Notes: generated from the letters alone by a model not told the origin. A DNA stretch of 64,000 bases from Burkholderiales bacterium (GCA_020854035.1 JADZGE010000009.1:1-64000); one strand, 5' to 3'. Positions 11,272-20,017 are shown, numbered from the stretch's first letter. Numbers and translations: made by a program.

Positions 11272-11292
11272 GCTCGGCACCCGGTGCCGAGC
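11272..11292. terminator. Hairpin between convergent genes
   Basis: GCTCGGCACC at 11272-11281 and GGTGCCGAGC at 11283-11292 are perfectly complementary with one base between them. It lies between two convergent stops and could end transcription in both directions, although no T tract follows on either side. Confidence 0.5.
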
Positions 11293-11297
11293 GAGTC

Positions 11298-12815
11298 TCA
11301 GGCGGCGGCGCTGGCGGGCACCCCCTTCGACACGCGGCGCGAGCCGGCGATGGGGTACGGATAGAGCATGTTGAGCGCGATACTCTGGTTCGCCGTCTGC
11401 ACGATGCGAACGTGCTCGCGCTTCAGTTCCCGCGCGTGCCGGCAGCCGCAGGAATGCGCGATCATGTCGATCTCCTTGTTCATGTTCGTGCAGTAGTTCG
11501 CGACGCGCAGGTACTTCTCCTCGACGACGAGTCCCCGTTGCAGGCGCTTGTTGTGCGTGGTCACCCCCGCGGGACAGGTGTTCTGGTGGCAGCGCAGCGC
11601 CTGTATGCAGCCCAGCGCGAACATGAAGCCGCGCGCCGTGTTGACGAAGTCCGCGCCCACGCAGAGTGCCCACGCCGCCCTGGCCGAGGTGACGAGCTTG
11701 CCCGCCGCGATCACGCGGATGCGCCCCTTCAGGTCCGACTGCAGCAGCGAATCCACGACCCGCGGCAGCGCCTCGGCGATCGGCAGCGCCATGTGATCCA
11801 TGAGCGTCGAGGGCGCGGCGCCCGAGCCGCCCTCGCCGCCGTCGATCGCGAGGAAGTCCGGCGCGTACTCCGGGCCGCGGCGCAGCACGGTGTCGCACAA
11901 CTGGTTGATGAACTCCCAGCCCCCGATCGCCGTTTTCACCCCCACCGGCCGGCCCGTGAGATCGCGCAGCCACGCGACCTTGTCGAGGAGATCCTCCATG
12001 CTGGCGATGTCGTGGTGGCGGTTCGGGCTGATCGAGTCCTCGCCCACCGGTATGCCGCGGATGCGCGCGATCTCCTCGGTCACCTTGCCGCCCGGGAGCA
12101 CGCCTCCCTTGCCGGGCTTGGCGCCTTGCGAGAGCTTGATCTCGAACGCCTTCACCTGCCCCGCGAGTTCCTTCAGGCGCTCGCTGGAGAGGCTCCCGTC
12201 GAGGTTGCGCATGCCGTATTTCGCGGTGCCCATCTGCATGATGATGTCGCAGCCGCCTTCGAGGTGGTGGGGCGAGAGCCCGCCTTCCCCCGTATCCATC
12301 CAGCAGCCGGCCGCCTTGGCGCCGCGCGAAAGCGCGCGCACCGCGGGCGCGGAGATCGCCCCGAAGCTCATGCCGCTCACGTTGACGACCGAGCGCGCCT
12401 CGAAGGGCTGCCTGCAGTAGCCCGTCCCGATCGCGAGCGGCGGCGTCGGCAGCCGTTCCTCCTCCAGCACGGGAAAGGCATGATTCACGAAAATGATCGA
12501 GCCGGGCTCCCGCAGATCGTTGGTGGAGCCGAAACCGATGATGCTGCCCTCGTTCTTGGCGAGACGATAGGCGAACGAGCGCGTGGCGCGGTTGAAAGGC
12601 ATCTCCGTGCGGTCGCCGGCAAAGAGATACTGGCGGAAATACTCGCCGAGATCCTCGAAGAAGAAGCGCAGCCGCCCGATGACGGGGTAGTTGCGCAGCA
12701 CCGTGTGCTTCTTCTGCGTGACATCGTGGATGATCGCGGCGATGAGCCACCCGACCAGCACGAACCCGAGCACGGTGCCCAGACCGTAGGAAACCACCCC
12801 GATCATGCCGTCCAT
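11298..12815 (-). CDS. FMN-binding glutamate-synthase-family protein
   Basis: A 505-residue protein corresponding to the FMN/Fe-S domain of glutamate synthase (GltB-like), without amidotransferase and GltD parts. One N-terminal membrane helix (SYGLGTVLGFVLVGWLIAAI) suggests membrane attachment. The barrel has blocks such as NVSGMSFGAIS near residue 150, the PGKGGVLPGGKV loop and DGGEGGSGAAP. A three-cysteine cluster (CIQALRCHQNTCPAG) would hold a 3Fe-4S centre as in GltB. Similar stand-alone proteins are widespread; their substrate is not settled. I place the start at ATG 12815; ATG 12806 has better spacing to GGAGGG and is an alternative. Longer extension would run into the nadC promoter. 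Confidence 0.88.
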   Translation of the reverse strand: MDGMIGVVSYGLGTVLGFVLVGWLIAAIIHDVTQKKHTVLRNYPVIGRLRFFFEDLGEYFRQYLFAGDRTEMPFNRATRSFAYRLAKNEGSIIGFGSTNDLREPGSIIFVNHAFPVLEEERLPTPPLAIGTGYCRQPFEARSVVNVSGMSFGAISAPAVRALSRGAKAAGCWMDTGEGGLSPHHLEGGCDIIMQMGTAKYGMRNLDGSLSSERLKELAGQVKAFEIKLSQGAKPGKGGVLPGGKVTEEIARIRGIPVGEDSISPNRHHDIASMEDLLDKVAWLRDLTGRPVGVKTAIGGWEFINQLCDTVLRRGPEYAPDFLAIDGGEGGSGAAPSTLMDHMALPIAEALPRVVDSLLQSDLKGRIRVIAAGKLVTSARAAWALCVGADFVNTARGFMFALGCIQALRCHQNTCPAGVTTHNKRLQRGLVVEEKYLRVANYCTNMNKEIDMIAHSCGCRHARELKREHVRIVQTANQSIALNMLYPYPIAGSRRVSKGVPASAAA

Positions 12816-12861
12816 CGCCCTCCGTCCCAGGGTCCCGCCGCGCCTCGGCGCGGCCAAATCC

Positions 12862-12890
12862 TTACGAAATAATCCCTTATCGGCTATTCT
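12862..12890 (+). promoter_or_regulatory. Putative sigma-70 promoter of nadC
   Basis: TTACGA (12862-12867) and TATTCT (12885-12890) are separated by 17 bases in an AT-richer island between divergent genes. Transcription would start near 12897, about 47 bases before the nadC ATG. Confidence 0.5.
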
Positions 12891-12913
12891 GATACCGATC
12901 CGCAGTTCTTTAC

Positions 12914-12946
12914 AAGGAGCCCGGCGCAACGCCGGCCAAGCCGATG
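12914..12946 (+). promoter_or_regulatory. Distant Shine-Dalgarno with intervening hairpin before nadC
   Basis: AAGGAG at 12914-12919 is 24 bases from the nadC ATG, too far for normal use. Between them CCGGCG-CAA-CGCCGG (12921-12935) forms a stable stem-loop. If folded, the effective distance falls to about nine bases. Confidence 0.5.
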
Positions 12947-13774
12947 GACCTCGCGAAGGAAATCGAGAAGAACGTGGACGCCGCGCTGGCGGAGGACGTG
13001 GGCGACGGTGACCTGACGGCGCCGCTCACGCCCGCGAACCGCATGGCGCGGGCCCGCGTTCTCAGCCGCAACGACGCGATCCTCTGCGGCCGGCCGTGGG
13101 TCGACGCCTGCGTGCTGCGCCTCGACCCGGACGCGGCGATCACCTGGCTCGCCGCGGAGGGCGCCCGCGTGCCGGCCCGTGGGCACGTATGCGAGATCAC
13201 GGGCAACGCGCGCGCGCTCCTCACCGCCGAGCGCTCGGCGCTCAACTTCCTCCAGCTCCTCTCCGCCGTCGCGACCGAAGCCCACCGCTACGCCGCGGCC
13301 GTGGCCGGCACGCGCGCGAGGATCGTGGACACCCGCAAGACCCTGCCGGGACTGCGGATGGCGCAGAAGTACGCCGTGCGCGTCGGCGGCGCCGCGAACC
13401 ACAGGATCGGGCTTTTCGACGCGATGCTCATCAAGGAGAACCACATCGCCGCCGCGGGCGGGATCGGACCTGCCATGGAAAGGGCCGGCAGGTTCCTGCC
13501 AGCGGGGGCGTGGATCGAGATCGAGATCGAGACTTTCGAGCAGCTGCGCGAGGCGCTCGATGCGGGCGCGAAGATGATACTCCTCGACAACATGAGTCCC
13601 GACGCGATGCGCGAAGCCGTCCGCATCGCGGGGGGCCGGGCAGAGCTCGAAGCCTCGGGCGGGATCACGCTCGAGAACGTACGGGCGATCGCGGAGACGG
13701 GAGTGGACCGGATCTCGGTCGGCGGTCTCACCAAGGACGTGAAGGCGGTGGATTTTTCGATGCGCTTCGAGTGA
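12944..13774 (+). CDS. nadC: Nicotinate-nucleotide pyrophosphorylase (carboxylating)
   Basis: A 276-residue quinolinate phosphoribosyltransferase, which converts quinolinate and PRPP to nicotinate mononucleotide in de novo NAD synthesis. Family blocks are present in order: EDVGDGDLT near residue 20, ERSALNFLQLLSAVAT near 95, TRKTLPGLR near 130, the KYAVRVGGAANHRIGLFD stretch that binds substrate, LIKENH near 165, and the C-terminal EASGGI and VDRISVGGLTKDVKAVDFSM. Length is normal. It stands alone and is divergent from the glutamate-synthase-like gene; nadA and nadB are not in the window. Confidence 0.97.
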   Translation: MDLAKEIEKNVDAALAEDVGDGDLTAPLTPANRMARARVLSRNDAILCGRPWVDACVLRLDPDAAITWLAAEGARVPARGHVCEITGNARALLTAERSALNFLQLLSAVATEAHRYAAAVAGTRARIVDTRKTLPGLRMAQKYAVRVGGAANHRIGLFDAMLIKENHIAAAGGIGPAMERAGRFLPAGAWIEIEIETFEQLREALDAGAKMILLDNMSPDAMREAVRIAGGRAELEASGGITLENVRAIAETGVDRISVGGLTKDVKAVDFSMRFE

Positions 13775-13836
13775 GGGTGCACCTCATCGCACGGGGCACC
13801 GACCCGCCTGCCGCTTCACGCCCCTTCCCGCCGCGC

Positions 13837-15102
13837 TCACGCCTCGATCAGCTTGCGCGGATCGGCGATGCGCCCGGCGACGGCGCTCGCCGCGGCCGTC
13901 GCGGGACTACAGAGGAAGATCTCGGAGTTCCTGTTGCCCATGCGGCCCGGCATGTTTCGATTGCTCGTGGAAAGGCAGCGTTCGCCGTCCGCAACCACGC
14001 CCTGGTGGGTGCCGGCGCACACGCCGCAGCCCGCCGGCATCAGCGTGGCGCCGGCTTCCACCAGGATTTCCAGGTCGCCGGACCTGAGCGCCTCGAGTTC
14101 CGCCAGGCGCGAGGCCGGAGTCACCAGGAGGCGGATTCCGGGATGCACCTTCCTTCCCTTCAGGATGGTCGCCGCGACATGCAGGTCGTCCGACCTTGCA
14201 TTGGTGCAGGAGCCGATGAATACCTGCTGGATGGCCTCGCCCTCGACTTCGCCGACCGGCACGCCGGAATCCTCCCGTCCCGGGAGCGCCACCATCGGCT
14301 GGATCGCGCCGAGATCGAAACGCATCTCCCCGCAGTACACGGCGTCCGGGTCCGACCCCACGGGCTCGAGCGCGTACTTCGCGCGCTCCCTGGTGTACTC
14401 GGCGGTGACCGCGTCGCAGGGAAACACGCCGCCCTTCGCGCCCACCTCGGTCGCCATGTTGCAGAGCGTGAAACGCTCGGACACGGAGAGGTTCGCGAGC
14501 GCATCGCCCCCGTACTCGAGAATCTCGTAGAGCGCACCGAGGACGCCGAGCTCCCTCGCGATGACCAGCATCAGGTCCTTGGCGTACACGCCCTCGCGAA
14601 AGCGGCCCGCCAGCATCATCTTCCGCGTCGCCGGAACGCGGAACCACAGCTTGCCCGTCGCCCACAGGAAACCGATCTCGGTCTCGCCCACGGCGAGCGC
14701 CAGCGCGCCGACGCAGCCGCCGGATGTCGCGTGCGAATCGTTGGCCACCGACAGGCAGCCCGGCACGATCCAGCCGTGTTCCACCATCACCTGGTGCGCG
14801 ACGCCGGTTCCGGCCTCGTAGAACGCGGCAAACCCGTGGTTCAGCGCGAACTCGCGCACCCGTTTCAAGCTGTTGGCATCCCGCGCGGTATTCGGCGGGA
14901 TGCCGTGGTCGAAACAGACCGCGATGCGTTCGGGCCGATGAACGCGCGTCGCGCCCATCTTCCCGAAGGCGTCGATCACCCACGCCGCGTAGTCGTGCGA
15001 GTAGCTGAAATCAGGCGTCACTTCGACGATCTCTCCGACGGCGACTTCCGCCTTCCCGCTCGTGCGGGCGAGGACCTTCGCGGCCAGCGTTTTTCCGCCC
15101 AT
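13837..15102 (-). CDS. LeuC/homoaconitase-type dehydratase large subunit
   Basis: A 421-residue aconitase-superfamily large subunit of the short archaeal-type LeuC/HacA/DmdA group. The 4Fe-4S ligands are visible as one Cys in FIGSCTN (near residue 290) and two in AGCGVCAG (near 350). The substrate loops DHGIPPN, SVANDSHATSGGCVGA and TSNRNMPGRMG are conserved. It pairs with the small subunit encoded eight bases upstream. In leucine synthesis LeuCD sits with leuB and leuA, absent here; instead the neighbours are an AhpD-like protein and a Bug binding protein. So a catabolic hydro-lyase, for example a dimethylmalate or other substituted-malate dehydratase, is as likely as isopropylmalate isomerase. 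Confidence 0.88.
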   Translation of the reverse strand: MGGKTLAAKVLARTSGKAEVAVGEIVEVTPDFSYSHDYAAWVIDAFGKMGATRVHRPERIAVCFDHGIPPNTARDANSLKRVREFALNHGFAAFYEAGTGVAHQVMVEHGWIVPGCLSVANDSHATSGGCVGALALAVGETEIGFLWATGKLWFRVPATRKMMLAGRFREGVYAKDLMLVIARELGVLGALYEILEYGGDALANLSVSERFTLCNMATEVGAKGGVFPCDAVTAEYTRERAKYALEPVGSDPDAVYCGEMRFDLGAIQPMVALPGREDSGVPVGEVEGEAIQQVFIGSCTNARSDDLHVAATILKGRKVHPGIRLLVTPASRLAELEALRSGDLEILVEAGATLMPAGCGVCAGTHQGVVADGERCLSTSNRNMPGRMGNRNSEIFLCSPATAAASAVAGRIADPRKLIEA

Positions 15103-15110
15103 GTCCGCCT

Positions 15111-15611
15111 CTACCCTCTTCCGAGCAGTTGCCGGCCGTAGTCGATCAGACTGCCGGCCCCGATGACGCTCGCCACGACGCCGGTGACCGGCGGGAAGCC
15201 GAACGTCCGGTCCTTCCAGAGGATCAGCCCCTTCGCAAGCTCGATCGTGATCTCGTCGCCATCCTCGACCGGCAGCCGCGCCAGTTCGGGGCACTGGACC
15301 ACGAGAATGCCGTTGTTGATCGCATTGCGGAAGAAGAGCCTCGAGAACGTCGCCGCGATGACCGCCCGCACACCGGCGGCGCGCAGCGCGCGCGCCGGAG
15401 ATTCGCGGCCGGTGCCGTAGCCGAACGCCTCCCCCGCCACGATGATCGGGTGTGTCCGCACCTTGCGGTTCGCCTCGGGGCCCACGTCCATGAGGACGTT
15501 CTCCGCCATGCCCTCCGGCGGCAGGAAGGAGTGGCGCGCGGGCAGCATCACGTCCGCGGAGACGTGGTCGCCGAACCTCGCGACCGAGCCCCGGATCGAC
15601 GGCAGCTCCAT
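15111..15611 (-). CDS. LeuD-type dehydratase small subunit
   Basis: A 166-residue aconitase swivel-domain protein, the partner of the large subunit at 13837-15102. It has the short-form LeuD hallmarks: GDHVSADVMLPARH near the N-terminus, the GEAFGYGTGRESPARALRAAG helix-loop, FSRLFFRNAINNGI, and a C-terminal hydrophobic end. The start is ATG 15611, eleven bases after the stop of the AhpD-like gene, and its own stop is eight bases before the large subunit ATG. The three genes form one operon. The substrate is not determined by sequence. Confidence 0.88.
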   Translation of the reverse strand: MELPSIRGSVARFGDHVSADVMLPARHSFLPPEGMAENVLMDVGPEANRKVRTHPIIVAGEAFGYGTGRESPARALRAAGVRAVIAATFSRLFFRNAINNGILVVQCPELARLPVEDGDEITIELAKGLILWKDRTFGFPPVTGVVASVIGAGSLIDYGRQLLGRG

Positions 15612-15622
15612 CGCCCGCCCGC

Positions 15623-16222
15623 TCAGGCGTTGACGTTCTCGGCGTAAACGGCGGACGGCAGGTTTTCGCGCGGCCACGCGTCGCCATCCTCGAACGGCGC
15701 CACGCCCACCGCGTGCCGCGCCATGCCGGATTCGAGCATCGCCATCGACACGATTTCGGCCACCCCGAGGTCCGAGATCCCGTGCTCGCGCAGCGCCCCG
15801 AAATCGGCTTCGGTCGTGCCCTCGTTGAACGCCACCTTGCGCGCGAAGCGGAGGACGGCCTTGGTCTTCTCGTCCACCTTCTTCGAGTTCTCGAAGTCGA
15901 GGATCTCCATCACGTCGTCCGCGGTCATTCCGAAATGCTCGATGAGATGTGTCTGGTGATTGTTGATGCAGCGCGGGCAATCGACCTCGGCCGCGCAGAC
16001 GAGGGAAATCGAGTTGAGCAGCGGCTTGGGGAGCGCACCCTCCGTCATCTGGAGCCGCTTGGTGAGTCCCCACCAGTGCCGGAGGAGCTCGATGTCCAGC
16101 GCGAAAAAGCCCCACGTCGGCGTCAGGAAATTGCCGCCCTTGGTCTTGCGGATATCCTCGAAGATCTTCGCGGTCTCGCCCTTAGCGTCGAGCGGCTTGA
16201 CCAGTCTGACTTTCTCGACCAT
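15623..16222 (-). CDS. Carboxymuconolactone decarboxylase/AhpD-family protein
   Basis: A 199-residue member of the alkylhydroperoxidase D fold. The redox motif is CPRCINNH near residue 90, preceded by the acidic residue in AAEVD, matching the AhpD pattern E-x-x-C-x-x-C-x-x-x-H. Such proteins are peroxidases or, without the cysteines, decarboxylases. The start is chosen at ATG 16222 since AAGGAG stands seven bases before it; the ATG two codons earlier (16228) is too close. It leads an operon with the LeuCD-like dehydratase, perhaps to protect its oxygen-sensitive Fe-S cluster or to act in the same catabolic route. Both ideas are inference. Confidence 0.83.
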   Translation of the reverse strand: MVEKVRLVKPLDAKGETAKIFEDIRKTKGGNFLTPTWGFFALDIELLRHWWGLTKRLQMTEGALPKPLLNSISLVCAAEVDCPRCINNHQTHLIEHFGMTADDVMEILDFENSKKVDEKTKAVLRFARKVAFNEGTTEADFGALREHGISDLGVAEIVSMAMLESGMARHAVGVAPFEDGDAWPRENLPSAVYAENVNA

Positions 16223-16617
16223 GTGCATGCTCCTTGGGGAGTGATCGGGAATCAATCGATGAAGGATACCGCATCGGCCGTTCCCGGCGCCAGTTCGGGC
16301 GGGCGCGCAATTCACCCTGATCCGGAAGCGCACATGCTTCGCGGCACGCGCCCGCGGGTGGCGTGATGGTTTCCCGAGCCGCGGACCTGCCCTGCCGGCC
16401 GGTCATGTTTACGAATCGATCATCCTCTGTCAAGATTCGCGCAAGTGTCGGGCCGCGGGATCGAGCGATCGAAGCACGGAGTGAAGGCAGCGGCATGGGC
16501 CGGGGGGACGATGGCCGACCGCCGCGGTGGGGGGGTCGATCGGGTGAGCGCAGCGGGTGCGCCCGCCCGTTTGCCGATGACCGAGTCGTGACTACCATCG
16601 TACGCGAGGAGCGCGGA
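16223..16617. other. Divergent intergenic region, 395 bases
   Basis: This spacer separates the minus-strand AhpD-leuDC operon from the plus-strand Bug gene. It must hold two promoters. An AT-richer patch around 16405-16445 is the best place, but I find no pair of boxes that I would call. No coding potential or RNA gene is evident. Confidence 0.5.
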
Positions 16618-17589
16618 ATGAACCGGAAGAGTCCTGCCTTTCCTGCTGTCGTCATGCTCGCACTCACGGTTTTCTGCGGCGCCGCCGGTGCGCAGGAGTC
16701 CTACCCGAACCGGCCGATACGCCTGATCATTCCTTACGCCCCGGGGGGAATATTCGACTACGTCGCGCGCCTGGTCTCACCGAAACTCTCCGAGTCGCTC
16801 CGGCAGATGGTTGTCGTCGACAACCGGCCGGGCGGCGGCGGCATGATTGCCGCGGCGATCGCGAGCAAGGCCATCGCGGACGGCTACACCATCCTGCTCG
16901 TGGATCCTTCGTTCGTCATCAACCCCAACCTCCAGAAAGCGCTCCCGTATGAACCCAGGGACCTGACCGCGGTGATCGTCTTTACCACGGCCTCGCTCGT
17001 GCTCTCGGTCAACCCCGCGAAGGTACCGGCGAAAAGCGTGCCGGAGCTGGTGCGCCTCGCCCGGACCCGCAAGCTGAGCTACGGCTCCGCCGGCGTGGGA
17101 ACGACGCCCCACATGGCGGGCGAGCTCTTCAAGATCGTCACCAAAGTCGACATGTTGCACGTTCCGTACAAGGGCGCGGGACCCGCGGCGGGCGCGGTCG
17201 TCGCGGGGGAAGTCGAACTGGTTTTCGGCAGCGTCGCGAGCACGCAGGGTTACATCCAGGGGGGCCGGCTCCGCGGCCTCGCGACAACCGGTGCGAAACG
17301 CGCGAGCGCCATGAGCGATCTACCGACGGTCGCCGAGTCCGGATTCCCCGGATTCGAGGTGAGCGTCTGGAGCACCGCGTTCGTGCCGGCGGGAACCCCC
17401 AGGAACATCATCGAGCGCCTCAACTCCGAGTTCCGGAAAGTCCTCCGGGACCCGGAAGTGACCAGCGGGCTCGACAAGGCCGCCATCGAGCCATTGGGCA
17501 GCTCCCCGCCGGAGGCCACCGCTTTCGTGCAAAACGAGCTGAAGAAATGGCGGGAGCTCATCCGGACGGCGGGCATCAAGGTCGATTAG
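16618..17589 (+). CDS. Bug-family tripartite tricarboxylate transporter substrate-binding protein
   Basis: A 323-residue periplasmic binding protein of the TctC/Bug family. A Sec signal peptide ends near AGAQESYP (about residue 27). Family blocks are YPNRPIRLIIPYAPGG at the start of the mature protein, VVVDNRPGGGG near 70, the SAGVGTTPHMAGELF helix, the HVPYKGAGPA block near 180, and DLPTVAESGFPGFE near 240. The two beta-strand loops that hold a carboxylate through water are preserved. No TctA or TctB membrane gene lies nearby, so it is an orphan receptor. It is divergent from the LeuCD-like operon, which suggests uptake of the acid that this operon handles. The start is supported by a GAGGAG eight bases upstream. 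Confidence 0.92.
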   Translation: MNRKSPAFPAVVMLALTVFCGAAGAQESYPNRPIRLIIPYAPGGIFDYVARLVSPKLSESLRQMVVVDNRPGGGGMIAAAIASKAIADGYTILLVDPSFVINPNLQKALPYEPRDLTAVIVFTTASLVLSVNPAKVPAKSVPELVRLARTRKLSYGSAGVGTTPHMAGELFKIVTKVDMLHVPYKGAGPAAGAVVAGEVELVFGSVASTQGYIQGGRLRGLATTGAKRASAMSDLPTVAESGFPGFEVSVWSTAFVPAGTPRNIIERLNSEFRKVLRDPEVTSGLDKAAIEPLGSSPPEATAFVQNELKKWRELIRTAGIKVD

Positions 17590-17680
17590 CCCGCCCCCGA
17601 TTCCCGCACATCACGAGAACCTGGCTCGCCGCTCCTGCGACTTCAGGCGGGAGAGGGCGCGTGACGAATCGCCATCGACA

Positions 17681-17704
17681 CCCGGGGAATCGCCCCGGGG
17701 TTTC
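17681..17704 (+). terminator. Intrinsic-type terminator
   Basis: CCCGGGG (17681-17687), loop AATCG, CCCCGGG (17693-17699), then GTTT. It sits between the convergent Bug gene and M24 gene, and the short T run follows on the plus strand. Confidence 0.55.
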
Positions 17705-17747
17705 GTCGCTTTGCGGCTTATGGACGCCAGGGCGGGAGGCCGGGCGG

Positions 17748-18947
17748 CTAGTCGATGCGAATGAACTCCATCGGATAGTGCTGCAGCGAGCGCGGCCCGC
17801 CCGCGTCGATGGCGACCAGGTTGCCGACCTGCAGCCCGCGCTTGCCATCCGGGCTCACGACGTTCGGCTGAATCACCATCAACATGCCGGGCTGGAAGGT
17901 GAACGGCATCTGCGGGCGCTTGATTGTCGACGAGGGCACGTCGAGCCGCGGATCCTCGATCTGCAGTCCCCAGCCGTGCACCAGCACGTCGTGCGTCATG
18001 TAGCCGTTGCGCTCGACGACCGCCGATGCCGCGGCGCGAAACTCGGCGTCGGTGTTGCCGGGTCGCAGCACTTCGAACACCCGCTCGTAACACTCCACGC
18101 CGAGGTCATACAGCGCCTGGTATTCCGGCGTCGGGTCGGCGCCGACGGCAAACGGCCGGTGGATCTGGCCGGAGCACATCCCGAATCCGACCGATAGCTC
18201 GGTCAACAGCACGTCGTTCCTGCGCAGGCGGCGCGTCGAAGGATACTGCCAGGGGAACACGATCTCCGGCGCGTGCATCGGTGTCGCGCCGAGGAATTCC
18301 ACGCGCATCCACCCGCCCTCGCCCACAACGGCTTCGTGCATGATGCCTTGAAGCTGCTGCTCGGTCATCCCCGCGTGCGCGCGGGTCGCCAGTGCCTGCA
18401 CGACGCGATCGGTCAGCATCGCGCCGCGCTCGTACCAAGCGAGTTCCTCGGCGCTCTTGATCATGCGCGCCTGCGCGAAGAGATCCATCGCATCCTCGAA
18501 TTCCGCCTCGGGCATGGCGCTCATGAGCGCGTCTCGATCATGGGCGCCGATCGACGAGCGGCCGACATGGCGCACGCCGGCGATGCCGATCCGCCCCTTC
18601 GCAAGACCCGCATCGATCAGCTTTTCGGCGATCACCAGGCCCGGATTCTTGCCATAGGGAAACGGCTCGATGCTCTCGGCGCGCCCGGCGCGCCTGGCGG
18701 TGTGCAGATAAAGGGGATTGCTCATGAGGACCCAGGGACCGTGCCTCGCCGTGACGATGGCGTACGACACGTAGGGATCGACCCAGTTGGTCAGCCAATA
18801 GACGTTGGCGTGATTGGAGCCGTTGCGAGCCGAATCGCCGACCGCGATTACCGCGTCGAGCCCTCGATCCGCCATCAGCTCGCGTACCCGCGCCTCGCGT
18901 CGCCGGTACTCCGTCTCGGTGAAACAGGGAAACATGTCCGGCTGCAT
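17748..18947 (-). CDS. M24 (creatinase/aminopeptidase P-like) family protein lacking metal ligands
   Basis: A 399-residue two-domain pita-bread protein of family M24: N-terminal creatinase-like domain (about 1-155) and C-terminal domain (165-399). The fold blocks are present, but the five dinuclear metal ligands are mostly changed: Glu250 stands for the first Asp, Gln261 for the second Asp, His324 is kept, and Gln360 and Gln373 replace the two Glu. It therefore should not bind the metal pair of Xaa-Pro peptidases. Creatinase itself is metal-independent, so a C-N hydrolase for a small N-compound is possible. ATG 18947 has AAAGGA upstream. It lies between two Bug genes, fitting a catabolic function. 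Confidence 0.85.
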   Translation of the reverse strand: MQPDMFPCFTETEYRRREARVRELMADRGLDAVIAVGDSARNGSNHANVYWLTNWVDPYVSYAIVTARHGPWVLMSNPLYLHTARRAGRAESIEPFPYGKNPGLVIAEKLIDAGLAKGRIGIAGVRHVGRSSIGAHDRDALMSAMPEAEFEDAMDLFAQARMIKSAEELAWYERGAMLTDRVVQALATRAHAGMTEQQLQGIMHEAVVGEGGWMRVEFLGATPMHAPEIVFPWQYPSTRRLRRNDVLLTELSVGFGMCSGQIHRPFAVGADPTPEYQALYDLGVECYERVFEVLRPGNTDAEFRAAASAVVERNGYMTHDVLVHGWGLQIEDPRLDVPSSTIKRPQMPFTFQPGMLMVIQPNVVSPDGKRGLQVGNLVAIDAGGPRSLQHYPMEFIRID

Positions 18948-19036
18948 CTGGGTCCTTTCGAGGTTGCGGGTGCCGCGGCCCGATTATATGATGGAAGGGC
19001 CGCCCCGCGATCGGGCCGCGCGGCAGGGAGATACGA

Positions 19037-20017
19037 ATGACATCACCGAAGGCGTGCGCCGGTATCGCGGTGTGCGCGCTCGCCGCGTGCGCCTGCGCGA
19101 TCGAGGACGCCCCGGCGCAAGCCTATCCCGCGCGGCCGATTCGCATCATCGTGCCCTTCCTCGCGGGCGGGCCGAACGACATCCATGCGCGCTGGGTGTC
19201 GCGGCACCTGAACGCGGTATGGGGTCAGCCCGTCATCGTCGATACTCGCCCCGGTGCCGGCGGAACGATCGGTACCGACGCGGTCGCCAAGTCGCCGCCG
19301 GACGGCTACACGCTGGTCGCGGGCAACCCGGGCCCGCTCACGATCGCCCCGAGCACGTACGCCAGGTTGCCTTACAACGTGTTGCGTGATCTCCAGCCGG
19401 TGAGCCTCACGACCGGTTGGGCGGCCTGCGTTTGCCTGCATCCGAGCGTGCCATTCAAGACGGTGAACGATCTCGTCGCGCACGCGAGGGCGCGCCCCGG
19501 GAGGCTCAATTTCGGCTCGCCGGGGGTGGGTACGGTGGGCCACATGGGCGCGGAACTGCTCGCGGCGATGGCTGACATCCGCATGAACCACGTGCCCTAC
19601 AAGGGCGCGGCGCAGGTCAACATCGATCTCGTCGGCGGGCACATCGATCTCGCGTGGGTCGCGCTCGCAGGCGCGATACCGCTCATGCAACAAGGCAAGA
19701 TCAAGCCGCTCGCGGTCACCTCGCGTTCGCGCGCATCGCTGCTGCCGCAGGTGCCGACGGTCGATGAACAGGGCCTGAAGGGATTCGAGTCGTCGAACTG
19801 GAATGCATTGCTCGCCCCGGCCGGCACGCGGCGTGACATCGTCGACCGGATTCATCAGGAGCTTGCCGGGCAACTGCGCGGAGAGGCGGGCAAGCAGTGG
19901 ATCGAACAGGGCTATTTCGTCTACGCGCGCGGCCCGGACGAGTTCGCCGAGTTCATCCGCTCGGAAACCGCCAAGTGGGCGAAGGTCGCGAAGCGCGCGG
20001 GGATCAAGCCGAACTGA
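19037..20017 (+). CDS. Bug-family substrate-binding protein
   Basis: A 326-residue periplasmic receptor of the TctC/Bug type. The signal peptide is short and Cys/Ala-rich (AVCALAACACA) and ends before QAYPARPIRIIVPFL. The Cys at about residue 17 or 19 could suggest a lipoprotein, but no good lipobox is seen. Typical blocks follow: RPGAGGTIGTDAVAKSPPDGYTL, FGSPGVGTVGHMGAELL, HVPYKGAAQ and QVPTVDEQGLKGFE. The start ATG 19037 has GGGAG six bases upstream. The gene is divergent from the M24 gene with an 89-base gap, so the pair may be co-regulated. No membrane partner is nearby. Confidence 0.92.
   Translation: MTSPKACAGIAVCALAACACAIEDAPAQAYPARPIRIIVPFLAGGPNDIHARWVSRHLNAVWGQPVIVDTRPGAGGTIGTDAVAKSPPDGYTLVAGNPGPLTIAPSTYARLPYNVLRDLQPVSLTTGWAACVCLHPSVPFKTVNDLVAHARARPGRLNFGSPGVGTVGHMGAELLAAMADIRMNHVPYKGAAQVNIDLVGGHIDLAWVALAGAIPLMQQGKIKPLAVTSRSRASLLPQVPTVDEQGLKGFESSNWNALLAPAGTRRDIVDRIHQELAGQLRGEAGKQWIEQGYFVYARGPDEFAEFIRSETAKWAKVAKRAGIKPN

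Noticed and set aside
13837..15611. Leucine biosynthesis leuCD
   Set aside because: I could not exclude it but did not name the genes leuC and leuD, since leuA and leuB are absent and the neighbours are catabolic.
15111..16115. Longer LeuD open frame
   Set aside because: The part before 15611 overlaps the AhpD-like gene in another frame; ATG 15611 matches the family start.
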